From Mesorhizobium sp. Root102 (GTDB lineage: Bacteria > Pseudomonadota > Alphaproteobacteria > Rhizobiales > Rhizobiaceae), in contig NZ_LMCP01000012.1 of assembly GCF_001425625.1 (NCBI RefSeq), positions 568,404-632,403 on the forward strand: a DNA stretch of 64,000 bases, written 5' to 3'. The stretch's first letter is position 1. Each line of letters begins with the position of its first letter. The translations under genes and the position numbers were made by a program. The notes beneath the pieces are model-generated. The model searched no databases and had not been told where the DNA came from. It saw nothing but the letters and a program-made list of their open reading frames with translations. Positions 15,471 through 24,822 of the stretch are shown one piece after another.

Positions 15471-16379
15471 ATGGCTGAAATCGACTGGAACCTGATCAAG
15501 AGCTTTGTTACCGTGGCGGAAACCGGCAGCCTGTCGGCTGCCGCGCGAAAGCTCTCGGCAAGCCAGCCGACGCTTGGCCGTCACATCGGCGAGCTCGAAC
15601 AGGCGCTCGGCGTCGCGCTGTTCCGGCGTGGACGGCGCGGCTATGAACTGACGGAGGCCGGCAGCACGCTGTTCGAACGCGGCAAGGCGGTCAGCGAGCA
15701 GGCAAGCGCCTTCTCACTGCTGGCGCTGGGTTCGGTCGAGGCCATCGAAGGTACGGTGCGCATCGCCGCCAGCGAGGTGGTGGCGGCCTATGTGCTGCCC
15801 GAGATGACGATGCGATTGGGGATCGAGGAACCCGGCATCGAGGTCGAGATCGTTGCTTCAAACCAGGTCGAGAACCTGTTGCGCAGGGATGCCGACATCG
15901 CCATCCGCATGGTCAAGCCGGCGCAGAATGAGCTGACGGCGCGCAAGATCTGCGATATTCCGCTCTGCGCCTGCGCCGCCAGATCCTATCTCGACCGGCG
16001 CGGCCATCCGCTGAATCCCGTCGACCTTGTCGACCACGATTTGGTCGGCTTCGACCGCAGCGACGACATCATCAGAGGCTTTACCCAGAATGGCATCCCG
16101 GTCACCCGCGGCAGTTTTCGCTTCCGGGCCGACAACCAGATCGTTTTGTGGGAAGCGGTGCGGGCGGGAAACGGCATCGGTCTCGGCCAGGAGCCGCTGG
16201 TGGATCGCGACCCATTGGTGGAGAAGCTGCTGCCTGATCTGCCACTGCCCGTTCTGCCGGTGTGGCTGGCCATGCATCGCGACGTCCGTACCAGCGTGCG
16301 CATCCGCCGGGTAGTGGATTTCCTCTACGAGGAACTGAAACGCTATTCGGCGGGCGCTGCCGCGAATTCGGCGCGCTGA
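15471..16379 (+). CDS. LysR family transcriptional regulator
   Basis: 302 residues. N-terminal winged helix (IDWNLIKSFVTVAETGSLSAAARKLSASQPTLGRHIGELEQALG) and a periplasmic-binding-like effector domain (about 90-290). Divergent from the broken DUF680-type gene and the epimerase gene, which are candidate targets. Its last 37 bases overlap the 3' end of the convergent MFS gene. Effector not predictable. Confidence 0.92.
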   Translation: MAEIDWNLIKSFVTVAETGSLSAAARKLSASQPTLGRHIGELEQALGVALFRRGRRGYELTEAGSTLFERGKAVSEQASAFSLLALGSVEAIEGTVRIAASEVVAAYVLPEMTMRLGIEEPGIEVEIVASNQVENLLRRDADIAIRMVKPAQNELTARKICDIPLCACAARSYLDRRGHPLNPVDLVDHDLVGFDRSDDIIRGFTQNGIPVTRGSFRFRADNQIVLWEAVRAGNGIGLGQEPLVDRDPLVEKLLPDLPLPVLPVWLAMHRDVRTSVRIRRVVDFLYEELKRYSAGAAANSAR

Positions 16380-17518
16380 GCGAGTCCGGCCATCAGCAAC
16401 ACGACGATCAGCAGCCCTGACATAGCGACGAAGATCGGGCCGAAGCTGGAGTGCTCGGCAACGAAGCCGATCGCTGATGGCGCCACCAGGATGCCTGAGT
16501 ACCCCATGGTGGTGACGACGCTCATGCCGGTGCCCGACGACATGCCTTCCTGGTTGCCGCCGGCCGAGAAGATGATCGGCACCATGTTGGCGATGCCGAA
16601 GCCGCACAAGGCAAAGGCGGCGATCGCAAGCCAGGGCGAGGGCGACAGTCCGGCGATCAGCATGCCGGCGGCCGCGACAACCGCCGAGCCGCGCAGCGTC
16701 GCCACCGCGCCGAAGCGGTTGCGCACGCCGTCGCCGAAGAAGCGCATGATTGCCATGACACCGGAAAAGGCCGCGTATGCGAGGCCGGCGATGGCAAGGT
16801 CGGCGCCGAGTTCCTGCCTGAGATACAGCGCTGCCCAGTCGAGCACCGCGCCCTCGGAGATCATCGTCAGCAGGGCCATCAGGCCAACCAGATAGACCAG
16901 CGGGTTTGCCGGCAGCGTAAATTTGTGATGCCCCGCCGCCTGCGGCCTGCCCTCGCCGACCAGATGGCGAACCGCCACCGCGATTACCGCCAAGGCGAGT
17001 GCGGTGACCACCGCCGCATGAGCGAGATGGCCGAAAGTCTGGATGGCGAATCCGCCGAGGCCGCCGCCGGCGAATCCGCCGAGGCTCCAGAAGCCGTGCG
17101 ACGACGACATGATGGCGCGGGAGAGCCGTCGTTCGACCACCACGGCATTGGCGTTCATGGCGACGTCCATGCCGCCGATCGAGCCACCAAAGATGAACAT
17201 GGCGATGGCTGCCAGCGGCACGTTGGGTGCCAATGCCACGACCAGCAGGCCGAGGCTGCCGCAAAGGCCGAACCAGCGCAGCACGGTGCGCGAACCATGT
17301 CTGGAGATCAAATGACCGCACCAGGTCATGGCGGCGACGGCGCCCGCGCCGAACAGCAGGATCAGCAGGCCGAGCGTGAACTTCGAGATGTCGAGCCGGG
17401 CCAGGAACACCGGGATCTGCGGCGCCCAGCTGCCGGTCAGGAAGCCGTTGGCGAGGAAAATGGCCGCCACGGCCCATCGTCCACGAATGGCAGTCTGCAT
17501 GGCGTTCGAAGCGTTCAT
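16343..17518 (-). CDS. MFS transporter (YbjJ-like)
   Basis: 391 residues with about twelve hydrophobic helices; the first half has AAIFLANGFLTGSWAPQIPVF and the signature loop GAGAVAAMTWCGHLISRHGSR, and GGMDVAMNANAVVVERR resembles E. coli YbjJ and relatives. Inner-membrane permease; substrate unknown. The stop lies inside the convergent LysR gene. The segment to 17640 (122 bases) has no feature I can name. Confidence 0.88.
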   Translation of the reverse strand: MNASNAMQTAIRGRWAVAAIFLANGFLTGSWAPQIPVFLARLDISKFTLGLLILLFGAGAVAAMTWCGHLISRHGSRTVLRWFGLCGSLGLLVVALAPNVPLAAIAMFIFGGSIGGMDVAMNANAVVVERRLSRAIMSSSHGFWSLGGFAGGGLGGFAIQTFGHLAHAAVVTALALAVIAVAVRHLVGEGRPQAAGHHKFTLPANPLVYLVGLMALLTMISEGAVLDWAALYLRQELGADLAIAGLAYAAFSGVMAIMRFFGDGVRNRFGAVATLRGSAVVAAAGMLIAGLSPSPWLAIAAFALCGFGIANMVPIIFSAGGNQEGMSSGTGMSVVTTMGYSGILVAPSAIGFVAEHSSFGPIFVAMSGLLIVVLLMAGLAQRAEFAAAPAE

Positions 17519-17640
17519 AAGGCGAATCCGGTCAGAAAATGGCTTCGCGCGGCAAATTAGATCGATTCAATTTTCAGTCAAGCACTGTTTCGGGAAAGCA
17601 TTTGGACCAAACGAGGCGATCGAGAGTGTCGACGGTTGAC

Positions 17641-17949
17641 CTAGTGGTCCTTGGGTCGCCTTGCCTCGAATTCGGCCTTCTTGGCGTCCGAGGCCTCGGT
17701 CTGGTTGAGCGCCTGCCATTGCGCGTAAGGCATGCCGTAGACGATCTCGCGCGACTGGTCCTTGGTGAGATCGATGCCGTCGGCATTGGCCGCCTCGCGA
17801 TACCAGTTCGACAGGCAGTTGCGGCAGAAGCCGGCGAGGTTCATCAGGTCGATGTTCTGCACGTCGTTGCGCTCGCGCAGATGCTCGACCAGCCGGCGAA
17901 AGGCGGCAGCCTCGAAATCGCGTTGCTGCTCGTCACTGAGTTCGGTCAT
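17641..17949 (-). CDS. DUF1244 domain-containing protein
   Basis: 102 residues. Matches the DUF1244 family (FRRLVEHLRERNDVQNIDLMNLAGFCRNCLSNWY ... YGMPYAQWQ), with the conserved CRNC pair that may bind metal. The start at 17949 has GGAGG 8 bases upstream; the in-frame ATG at 17967 overlaps the upstream stop. Encoded 14 bases after the formylglutamate amidohydrolase gene and probably co-transcribed. Function unknown. Confidence 0.88.
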   Translation of the reverse strand: MTELSDEQQRDFEAAAFRRLVEHLRERNDVQNIDLMNLAGFCRNCLSNWYREAANADGIDLTKDQSREIVYGMPYAQWQALNQTEASDAKKAEFEARRPKDH

Positions 17950-17963
17950 GGTCACAGCCTCCG

Positions 17964-18761
17964 TCATAGCGGCCCGGTGCGGGAGCCGAATTGCTTGACC
18001 ACATGTATATCGGGACGGCGGTCGATGGCGTCAACGATCGGCGCCAGGCGTTCGGCCCAGGCGAGCGCGCCCTTCTGGTCAGCGATCAGGTCCTGGCGGA
18101 TCTCGATCAGCGCATGGGCGAAACCGTTGACGATGGCATGCTTGTACATGGTGTCGCCACGCAGCGCGCCGTCATAGGGCTCGTTGTCGCCGACGACGAG
18201 GTTTTTATCCTCTGCCAGCATGTCGATCAGCGGCCGTGCCACGCGGTCGTCGAGGTCCCACAGGATGCCGACATGCCAGGGACGCTGGATTCCTTGCATG
18301 GTTGGGGTGAAGGAATGCACGGAGAAGATGAAGGGCGCCTGGGCAGAGGCCTGCGCGACCGAGGCGATCATGGCGCCGACGGCGTCGTGATAGGGCCGGT
18401 AGAAGCGGTCGAGCCGTCTTTCGCGCTGCTCTGGAGCGATGGGGTAATTCCCGGGCACGACGGTGCCGTCATAGAGCTGGCGAATGAGCGTCGGATCGTC
18501 CTCGCCACGATTGGGATCGATCAGCAGCCGCGAAAAATTGGCGAGCACCGCCGGCACACCAAGCAGAGCGGCCAGTTCGCGCGTCACCGCCTCGACGCCG
18601 ATGTCATAGGCTATGTGGCGGTCGAACTCCGCCAAGGGGAGGCCGAGGCTGCCATAGTCGTCGGGCAGGTCGCGGCGGGCATGATCGCCCAGGAGCACGA
18701 TGCCTCGCTTGCGGTCGCCTTCGACAACATCGAAAGGCGCGAAAACTGTGGATCGGGTCAT
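17964..18761 (-). CDS. N-formylglutamate amidohydrolase family protein
   Basis: 265 residues of the FGase family (HutG-like zinc hydrolases that release formate from N-formylglutamate). Seen: GDHARRDLPDDYGSLGLP near the N-terminus with metal-binding His, and the FSVHSFTP motif with the conserved His-Ser. No other hut genes are nearby, so in this context it may act on other N-formyl amino acids. Operon with DUF1244 downstream. Confidence 0.88.
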   Translation of the reverse strand: MTRSTVFAPFDVVEGDRKRGIVLLGDHARRDLPDDYGSLGLPLAEFDRHIAYDIGVEAVTRELAALLGVPAVLANFSRLLIDPNRGEDDPTLIRQLYDGTVVPGNYPIAPEQRERRLDRFYRPYHDAVGAMIASVAQASAQAPFIFSVHSFTPTMQGIQRPWHVGILWDLDDRVARPLIDMLAEDKNLVVGDNEPYDGALRGDTMYKHAIVNGFAHALIEIRQDLIADQKGALAWAERLAPIVDAIDRRPDIHVVKQFGSRTGPL

Positions 18762-19006
18762 TGGTGGGAAATGGTCTGTTCGCTGGCTTCCGGGGAGGGT
18801 GCTATCGTCATTTCACGAAGACGACGCTTGCGCAATGCCGTTGTTTGGCCAAGGTTTCCCGGGAAATCTGGCAGGAGTCGGCGAATTGTGCGCCGGAGCC
18901 TTTCTAAATCGATTGGAATTGAACAAAACGGTGCGTTGACATGCGCCCGGACTTTTCCGAAAAGGGGCGCAGAGAGATGCTGATGTGGTTCTTGAGGGGT
19001 TTTCGG

Positions 19007-19495
19007 ATGAGTTCCGCCGGCAGGCAGCGCATGCGCTCTGCCTTTGCCATGCCGCTCCTGAGCCTTGCCGTGGGCCTGTCGGCGGTGGCCATGGCCTCGC
19101 CGGCGCGCGCCGATTTCCGCGTCTGCAACGCCACGCAGAACCTGGTCGGCGTCGGTATCGGCTATCGCGCCAAGGCCGGCTGGATCACCGAGGGCTGGTG
19201 GCACATCGAGGGATCGAGCTGCAAGACGCTGATCGAAGGGCCGCTGTCATCAAGGTTTTACTATCTTTATGCAGAAGACGCCGAGCGCGGTGGACGCTGG
19301 GACGGCCCGATCAACATGTGCGTGGCTGAAAAAGAGTTCAAGATCGCCGGCGTAACCGACTGCGTCGCACGGGGCTTCCAGCGCGCCGGATTCCAGGAAT
19401 ATGACACGGGCGAACAGGCAAGCTGGATGGTCCAGCTGACCGATGAGTCCACAACGGGGGGCGCTCCAGCCGCCCCGGGAACAAACAGTCAATGA
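19007..19495 (+). CDS. DUF1036 family secreted protein
   Basis: 162 residues from the ATG at 19007 (GAGGGG about 7 bases upstream); in-frame ATGs at 18941 and 18977 are possible. Signal peptide MPLLSLAVGLSAVAMASPARA, then the DUF1036 domain (FRVCNATQNLVGVGIGYRAK ... GWWHIEGSSCKTL ... FYYLYAEDAE) with four conserved cysteines, suggesting disulfides in the periplasm. The stop overlaps the pyk start as ATGA, an association often seen in rhizobia. Function unknown. The 245 bases upstream hold no gene I can support. Confidence 0.88.
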   Translation: MSSAGRQRMRSAFAMPLLSLAVGLSAVAMASPARADFRVCNATQNLVGVGIGYRAKAGWITEGWWHIEGSSCKTLIEGPLSSRFYYLYAEDAERGGRWDGPINMCVAEKEFKIAGVTDCVARGFQRAGFQEYDTGEQASWMVQLTDESTTGGAPAAPGTNSQ

Positions 19496-20928
19496 GACGT
19501 AGCCGCAAGGTCAAGATCCTAGCCACCATCGGTCCGGCCTCCTCGTCGGAGGAGATGCTGAAGAAACTGTTCGAAGCGGGCGCCGATGTGTTCCGCATCA
19601 ATATGAGCCATACCGATCACGAACTGATGCGCACGCTGGTCGCGCGCATCCGCGCTGTCGAGGAAGCAGTCGGTCGGCCGATCGGCATCCTGGCCGATCT
19701 GCAGGGTCCCAAGCTGCGCGTCGGCAAGTTCGCCAATGGCAGGGAAGTGCTGACCGTCGGCCAGACCTTCACGCTCGACGACAATCCCGAGCCCGGCACG
19801 TCGACCAGGGTCTATCTGCCGCATCCGGAAATCCTGACCTCGGTCGAAGCCGGCCATCGCCTGCTGATCGACGACGGCAAGCTCGAGCTGAAGGCGGTGA
19901 GAAGCGACGGCAAGTCGATCGTCTGCACCGTCGTCGCCGGCACCACGATCTCCGACAAGAAAGGCGTCAGCCTGCCCGACACCGACCTGCCGGTCGGTGC
20001 GCTGACCGAAAAGGACCGCAAGGATCTCGATGCCGTGCTGGCGACAGGCGTCGACTGGGTCGCGCTGTCCTTCGTGCAGCGGCCGGAGGATCTGGCCGAG
20101 GCGCGCAAGATCGCACGCGGCCGGGCGCTGATCATGGCCAAGATCGAAAAGCCGCAGGCCGTAGCGCGGCTGGCCGAGATCATCGAACTGTCCGACGCGC
20201 TGATGGTCGCCCGCGGCGATCTCGGCGTCGAGATGCCGCTCGAGGCGGTGCCCGGCATCCAGAAGCAGATCACGCGCGCCGCACGCCGCGCCGGCAAGCC
20301 GGTGGTGGTTGCAACGCAGATGCTGGAATCGATGATCACTGCACCGGTGCCGACCCGCGCCGAGGTGTCCGATGTTTCGATCGCCGTCTTCGAAGGCGCC
20401 GATGCCATCATGCTGTCGGCGGAATCAGCAGCCGGCGCCTATCCGGTCGAGGCGGTGGCGATGATGAACCGTATCGCCACCAAGGTCGAAACCGATCCGA
20501 CCTATGCCGGCATCATCAATGCCCAGCGCTCCGAGCCGGAAGCGACCGGCGCCGACGCCATTTCGCTGGCCGCGCGCGAGATCGCCGAAACGCTGAAGCT
20601 GTCGGCGATCATCACCTACACGGCATCCGGCACCACCGGCCTGCGCGCCGCCCGTGAGCGGCCGCAGGTGCCGATCATCGCCCTGTCGCCGATCCTCAAC
20701 ACGGCGCGACGGCTGTCGCTTTTGTGGGGCACGCATTGCGTCGTCTCACCCGATGCAATCGATCTTGACGACATGGTCGACCGCGCCTGCCGCATCGCCT
20801 TCGACGAAGGCTTCGGCAAGCCCGGCGACCGCGTCATCATCACCGCGGGTGTGCCGCTGAGGACGCCGGGCTCGACCAACATGCTGCGCATCGCTTATAT
20901 CGGGTCGGACACGCAAGCCAGCCGCTAA
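19492..20928 (+). CDS. pyk: pyruvate kinase
   Basis: 478 residues, full length. Converts phosphoenolpyruvate and ADP to pyruvate and ATP. Motifs: RRSRKVKILATIGPASSS at the N-terminus, the active-site signature IMAKIEKPQAV, and VARGDLGVEMPLE for metal/phosphate binding; the C-terminal allosteric domain ends with GVPLRTPGSTNMLRI. Start overlaps the DUF1036 stop, so translation is coupled. Completes lower glycolysis with the aldolase and phosphoglycerate kinase at the other end of the window. Confidence 0.97.
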   Translation: MRRSRKVKILATIGPASSSEEMLKKLFEAGADVFRINMSHTDHELMRTLVARIRAVEEAVGRPIGILADLQGPKLRVGKFANGREVLTVGQTFTLDDNPEPGTSTRVYLPHPEILTSVEAGHRLLIDDGKLELKAVRSDGKSIVCTVVAGTTISDKKGVSLPDTDLPVGALTEKDRKDLDAVLATGVDWVALSFVQRPEDLAEARKIARGRALIMAKIEKPQAVARLAEIIELSDALMVARGDLGVEMPLEAVPGIQKQITRAARRAGKPVVVATQMLESMITAPVPTRAEVSDVSIAVFEGADAIMLSAESAAGAYPVEAVAMMNRIATKVETDPTYAGIINAQRSEPEATGADAISLAAREIAETLKLSAIITYTASGTTGLRAARERPQVPIIALSPILNTARRLSLLWGTHCVVSPDAIDLDDMVDRACRIAFDEGFGKPGDRVIITAGVPLRTPGSTNMLRIAYIGSDTQASR

Positions 20929-20931
20929 CCG

Positions 20932-21999
20932 TTAGGTCGGCGCCAGTTCGGCGTCCGGCACCTTGATGTCGGCGCATTTGCCGGCACCGAAGGCGTCGTT
21001 GGCAAGCCGTGCTTCCACCGCCTTCGTCATCGCCTGCAGGTCGATATCCTTGCCGGCAATTTTTCCGATCGCGCCGACGACGAGATCGGATGCGATCCAG
21101 TCCGGCTTGTGGCCAAGATTGTGCACCCAGACCAGTTCGGCACGGGGGATATCGCGCACGAGGCCGACCGAATGGATCGTGGCATAGACCACCTTGTCGC
21201 GGTCACCGGAGATGACAATTGTCGGCGCCTTGATCTCGCGGTAGTGCGGCGAGGCGTCGACCGCATAGCGGTAAAGCCCCGCGACATCGGTGGCGTTGGC
21301 GCGAAAGGCATTGGGCCTGAGCACCAGCGGAATCGAAACCTCGCCGGCATAGTTGTCCGGCACCTTGTTTGGCGCGAAGACGCAGATGGTGGCCTCTGCC
21401 ATCTGCAGCGTTCCGGCCGGGTAGGTCAGCGTTTCGGAAAACAACCGGCCGACTACCGGCATGGTGGTCAGATTGTAATACCAAGAGGTTGCGCCGCCCG
21501 GCCAAGGATGGGTCGCCGGCGCGAGAAAGACCAGCCCGAGTGTCTTGTCTGGATGCTCGCGGCCGAAGGCCGATGTCACCACACCGCCGAAGGAATGGCC
21601 GACGATGACGGCTTTTTTCATGCCGAGACGGTCCATCAGCGCGGCAATGGTGTTGGCCTGCGTCGACGGGTCCTCGTTGTTGCCGGGGCCGCGCCCCGAC
21701 CAGCCGTGGCCTGGCCGATCGAAGAACAGCATTTCGGCACGCCCTTCCAACAGCGGGCGCAGCGGCAGCATCTGGTCCCTGAGATTGGCGCTGGCGCCGT
21801 GGATGAAGACGATCGGCGGCAGGTCGGGATTGGCGGGCGCGGGAACATGGACATAGTGGATGGGGGCGCCGTTGATTTCGGCGAATTCGCCGATCGGCGG
21901 ATTGCGGCGCTCGATCAGCCATGAGCCGACGCGGGTGACGCCGACAAGGCTGAAGACAAGCGCCATCAGGAAGGCGAGGACGGCGTAGATCAGGTTCAT
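20932..21999 (-). CDS. alpha/beta hydrolase
   Basis: 355 residues. N-terminal membrane anchor (LIYAVLAFLMALVFSLVGVT), then an alpha/beta-hydrolase fold with the oxyanion HGASAN segment, nucleophile elbow GHSFGG, an acid after SGDRDKVV and a C-terminal His in HNLGHKPDW. Likely a membrane-anchored esterase or lipase; substrate unknown. Convergent with pyk, with only 3 bases between stops. Confidence 0.85.
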   Translation of the reverse strand: MNLIYAVLAFLMALVFSLVGVTRVGSWLIERRNPPIGEFAEINGAPIHYVHVPAPANPDLPPIVFIHGASANLRDQMLPLRPLLEGRAEMLFFDRPGHGWSGRGPGNNEDPSTQANTIAALMDRLGMKKAVIVGHSFGGVVTSAFGREHPDKTLGLVFLAPATHPWPGGATSWYYNLTTMPVVGRLFSETLTYPAGTLQMAEATICVFAPNKVPDNYAGEVSIPLVLRPNAFRANATDVAGLYRYAVDASPHYREIKAPTIVISGDRDKVVYATIHSVGLVRDIPRAELVWVHNLGHKPDWIASDLVVGAIGKIAGKDIDLQAMTKAVEARLANDAFGAGKCADIKVPDAELAPT

Positions 22000-22097
22000 G
22001 GGAAGATATACGGGCGTGGAGGGGGATAAGTTCTGGAATAGGCAGTGTGTTCCGCACGCGATCTGCGCCTACTGCCTAATCCCTACTGTCTATTCCC

Positions 22098-22703
22098 TTA
22101 AATCCCTTCGCCGGCAAGCTCTTCCGAAATCGTGCCGACCTGATCCTGGGCGCTGCGCATCATCGGATAGATGGCCAGCACCTTCTGCCAGGCCTCGAGT
22201 GCCGATTGCTTGTGGCCGGTCAGCGCCATGATCTGCGCCAGACCGGACAGCGCACCGAAATGGCGCGGCTCGAGCTGCAGCGTATGGTCGATGTCGGACA
22301 TCGACTTACCGTAGTTCTTCATCATGAAATGCACCGTGGCGCGCCGGTTCCAGCCTTCGGCATAGGTCGGCTGCAAGATCACCACCTGGTCGAGGAAATC
22401 GAGCGCGACGTCAAATTTCTGGCCTTCTACGGCCTTTTGCGACCATTGCATCATCAGATCGATCGAGGCGCTGCCGGATTGCGACCACTCATTCCAGATG
22501 TTGCCGGCAATGCGCTCGGCCGCCTTTTCGTTGCGCTCGCGTTTCAGGTCGCTGAACAACTGGTCGAGACGGGCTTGTTTTGTCGTTGCCACCGGCGGCG
22601 CGTCCTGGATGGCCGGCGGCACGACAGCATCATCCGCCCATGCCGCGCCACAAATGACGCCGGAAACGAGCAGAGATGTCAAAAATGCAAAAAGAACCCG
22701 CAT
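22098..22703 (-). CDS. tetratricopeptide repeat protein, exported
   Basis: 201 residues. Signal peptide (VLFAFLTSLLVSGVICGAAWA) followed by TPR-like helices: FDVALDFLDQVVILQPTYAEG, SMSDIDHTLQLEPRHFGALS and ALEAWQKVLAIYPMM show the spaced small/aromatic pattern. Periplasmic scaffold of unknown partner. The family is widespread in rhizobia. Confidence 0.82.
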   Translation of the reverse strand: MRVLFAFLTSLLVSGVICGAAWADDAVVPPAIQDAPPVATTKQARLDQLFSDLKRERNEKAAERIAGNIWNEWSQSGSASIDLMMQWSQKAVEGQKFDVALDFLDQVVILQPTYAEGWNRRATVHFMMKNYGKSMSDIDHTLQLEPRHFGALSGLAQIMALTGHKQSALEAWQKVLAIYPMMRSAQDQVGTISEELAGEGI

Positions 22704-22817
22704 CGCCGGACTCTAGTCCCGGGGGGCGGAACGTCAAACTGAATTTGGCGTGAAAAGGCCGGCAGACCGGCAACAAGCATCAATTGGGCGGAGGCAACGC
22801 GCCTCCGGCCCGAAAAC

Positions 22818-22943
22818 TCAGCCCTGGCGTGCCTTGTAGCGCGGGGCGGTCTTGTTGATGATGTAGACGCGGCCCTTGCGGCGAACCAGCTGGTTGTCGC
22901 GGTGACGCGCCTTCAGCGCCTTGAGCGAATTCTTGATCTTCAT
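22818..22943 (-). CDS. rpmJ: 50S ribosomal protein L36
   Basis: 41 residues beginning [20 protein letters not shown] and ending RYKARQG. This is the longer L36 form that lacks the four zinc-binding Cys/His residues, the usual form in alphaproteobacteria. Stands alone between the TPR and LprI-like genes. A strong stem-loop lies 43 bases upstream on the leader side. Confidence 0.95.
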   Translation of the reverse strand: MKIKNSLKALKARHRDNQLVRRKGRVYIINKTAPRYKARQG

Positions 22944-22985
22944 GGTCTTGCCTGTCGGTGTGGACCCGCTTCGGGTCGAAATTTT

Positions 22986-23009
22986 AAGGCGCGCCAGAAG
23001 ACGCGCCTT
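22986..23009 (-). promoter_or_regulatory. stem-loop upstream of rpmJ
   Basis: Perfect arms AAGGCGCG / CGCGCCTT with an 8-base loop. Read in the rpmJ direction it is followed by AAAATTT, so it might be a leader structure; it has no strong T-run. Confidence 0.3.
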
Positions 23010-23182
23010 TGAACTGTGGGAGGCTCATAAACGAGGAGCCTTGTCCGTGTCAACCGCAAGCGCTCCATAGCGGATGTGAATCATCCCTATCATCAAATAT
23101 CCGCCATGTCGGCCCTGCGGCATTGCGCGGCCTCGGACCGGCTGGGATGATGCGGCCGCCATGAAGTGATTTGGGGATGAAT

Positions 23183-23605
23183 ATGCGCCGAATGTTCCTG
23201 TTTGCCTGCCTTGCCCTGTCGGCGGGAGGCTCGGTTGCCCGCGCGCAGGAGTGCGACCGCAGCGACGACAGCCAGCAGATGATGAACATCTGCGCCGGCG
23301 AGGATTACCAGGCGGCCGACGCCAGGCTCAACAAGGCCTACCAGGACCTCATCAGCTCAGATGATGCCGACGGCAAGAGATTGCTGCAGGTGGCGCAACG
23401 CGCCTGGATCACTTTTCGCGATGCCGAGTGCGCGCATTCCACCGCTGCCAGTGAAGGCGGATCGATACATCCGATGGAAGTTTCGCAATGCCTGACCAGA
23501 TTGACCAATGATCGCGTCAAGCAGCTCGCTGCCTCGGCCAATTGCGAGGAAGGCGATGCGAGTTGCGCCAGTCCCGACGAAGACGAGAGCGACGACATAC
23601 AGTGA
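23183..23605 (+). CDS. lysozyme inhibitor LprI family protein (DUF1311)
   Basis: 140 residues. Signal peptide (MFLFACLALSAGGSVARAQ), then the DUF1311/LprI domain: CDRSDDSQQMMNICAGEDY, AADARLNKAYQDLI, LLQVAQRAWITFRDAEC, with conserved Cys and the Trp-Arg-Asp-x-x-Cys block. Periplasmic. The start at 23183 is 6 bases after GGGG; ATG 23177 is also possible. The acidic tail (DEDESDDIQ) is unusual. Confidence 0.85.
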   Translation: MRRMFLFACLALSAGGSVARAQECDRSDDSQQMMNICAGEDYQAADARLNKAYQDLISSDDADGKRLLQVAQRAWITFRDAECAHSTAASEGGSIHPMEVSQCLTRLTNDRVKQLAASANCEEGDASCASPDEDESDDIQ

Positions 23606-23634
23606 AGCGCGTTTCTCAGGTCAGCTGCGACGGC

Positions 23635-23761
23635 TAGAGCAGCTCATCGTTTCACGGAAACGCTGAACCGCTCTATCTCTTTGTTTGACGCAATTCCCCA
23701 GGGAAAGCGCTACGCGCTTTTCCCGGGAAAACCGCTTCACACTTTTCCTGGAATTGCTTTA
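23635..23761. repeat. mosaic palindromic intergenic repeat, family A, copy 1
   Basis: 127-bp element starting TAGAGCAG, with a first hairpin module (TAGAGC ... GCTCTA), the motif TTTGACGCAATTCC, an inner hairpin GGGAAAGCGC / GCGCTTTTCCC, and the end CACTTTTCCTGGAATTGC. Copies 2 and 3 at 35248 and 60499 share these modules. It runs into purK: the last residues (AIPGKV) and TGA of PurK are encoded by the repeat. Size and build resemble the rhizobial intergenic mosaic elements (RIME class); that assignment is from memory. Confidence 0.8.
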
Positions 23762-24822
23762 ATCCGAGTGAAATGACCCATCTTGCGGCCGGGGCGTGCC
23801 TCGGCCTTGCCGTAGAGATGCAGCATCAGATCGGGCTCGGCGAGAAGCTCCGGAACACGCAGCACATCGTCGCCGATCAGGTTCTCCATCACGCAATCGG
23901 AATGGCGGTCCGGGTGGCCGAGCGGCAGGCCGGCGACGGCGCGGATGTGCTGCTCGAACTGCGAAACGATGCAGGCTGCTTCCGTCCAATGGCCGGAATT
24001 GTGGACGCGCGGTGCGATTTCGTTGGCCAGCGGGGAGCCGTCGGCCAGCACGAAGAACTCGACGCCGATGACACCGACATAGTTCAGCGCCGACAAGATC
24101 TTCGATGTGGCCGTTCGCGCCGCTTGCGCCGTCTCGGGCATAATGGCGGCCGGCAGGATCGATGTGTGGAGAATGCCGTTGCGGTGGACATTCTCGGCCG
24201 GATCGTAGGCGACGACCGCGCCGTCCAGCCCACGCGCCGCGATCACCGAAATCTCGCGCTCGAACGGCACGAAGGACTCCAGGATCAACGGCACATTGCC
24301 CATCGCCTCGCAGGTGCCGGCAAAACCGCCGGCTTCCAAGTTGCGGAAGACGCGCTGGCCTTTGCCGTCATAGCCCATGCGGCGCGTCTTCAGGATGCCG
24401 CTGCCTTCGAACGCCTTCAGCGCCGCCGTCAGCTGGTCATCATCGTCGACGGCGTGGAAATCCGCGGTTGCAATGCCGATGCCGTTGAGGAATGTTTTTT
24501 CGCTCACCCGGTCTTGCGCCACTTCCAGCGCTCGCGCCGGCGGATAGATCGGGACCTTGGCGGCCAGCGCACTGGCCGCCGTGACTGGCACGTTCTCGAA
24601 CTCGTAGGTGACGACGGAACTCGACGCTGCCAGTTCGGCAAGGGCCGCCGGGTCGTCATAGGCGGCCGTTATCTGCCGGTTGGCGACCTGTGCCGCCGGG
24701 CAGTCCGGCTGCGGCTCCAGCACCACCGTGCGATAGCCGAGGCGGGCGGCTGATATCGCCAGCATGCGGCCGAGCTGGCCGCCCCCAATGATGCCGATGG
24801 TCGATCCGGCGGGCAGGCTCAC
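23737..24822 (-). CDS. purK: 5-(carboxyamino)imidazole ribonucleotide synthase
   Basis: 361 residues, ATP-grasp enzyme of de novo purine synthesis making N5-CAIR from AIR, bicarbonate and ATP. N-terminal [24 protein letters not shown]-grasp loop [11 protein letters not shown], and active-site block [14 protein letters not shown] are present. Start overlaps the purE stop as ATGA. The natural C-terminus (KMGHFTRIK) is extended by six residues encoded by the repeat at 23635-23761, which also provides the stop. Confidence 0.97.
   Translation of the reverse strand: MSLPAGSTIGIIGGGQLGRMLAISAARLGYRTVVLEPQPDCPAAQVANRQITAAYDDPAALAELAASSSVVTYEFENVPVTAASALAAKVPIYPPARALEVAQDRVSEKTFLNGIGIATADFHAVDDDDQLTAALKAFEGSGILKTRRMGYDGKGQRVFRNLEAGGFAGTCEAMGNVPLILESFVPFEREISVIAARGLDGAVVAYDPAENVHRNGILHTSILPAAIMPETAQAARTATSKILSALNYVGVIGVEFFVLADGSPLANEIAPRVHNSGHWTEAACIVSQFEQHIRAVAGLPLGHPDRHSDCVMENLIGDDVLRVPELLAEPDLMLHLYGKAEARPGRKMGHFTRIKAIPGKV

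Noticed and set aside
15858..17477. 539-residue open frame on the minus strand
   Set aside because: Mostly a shadow of the MFS gene in another frame and antisense to lysR; the MFS frame has helices and family motifs.
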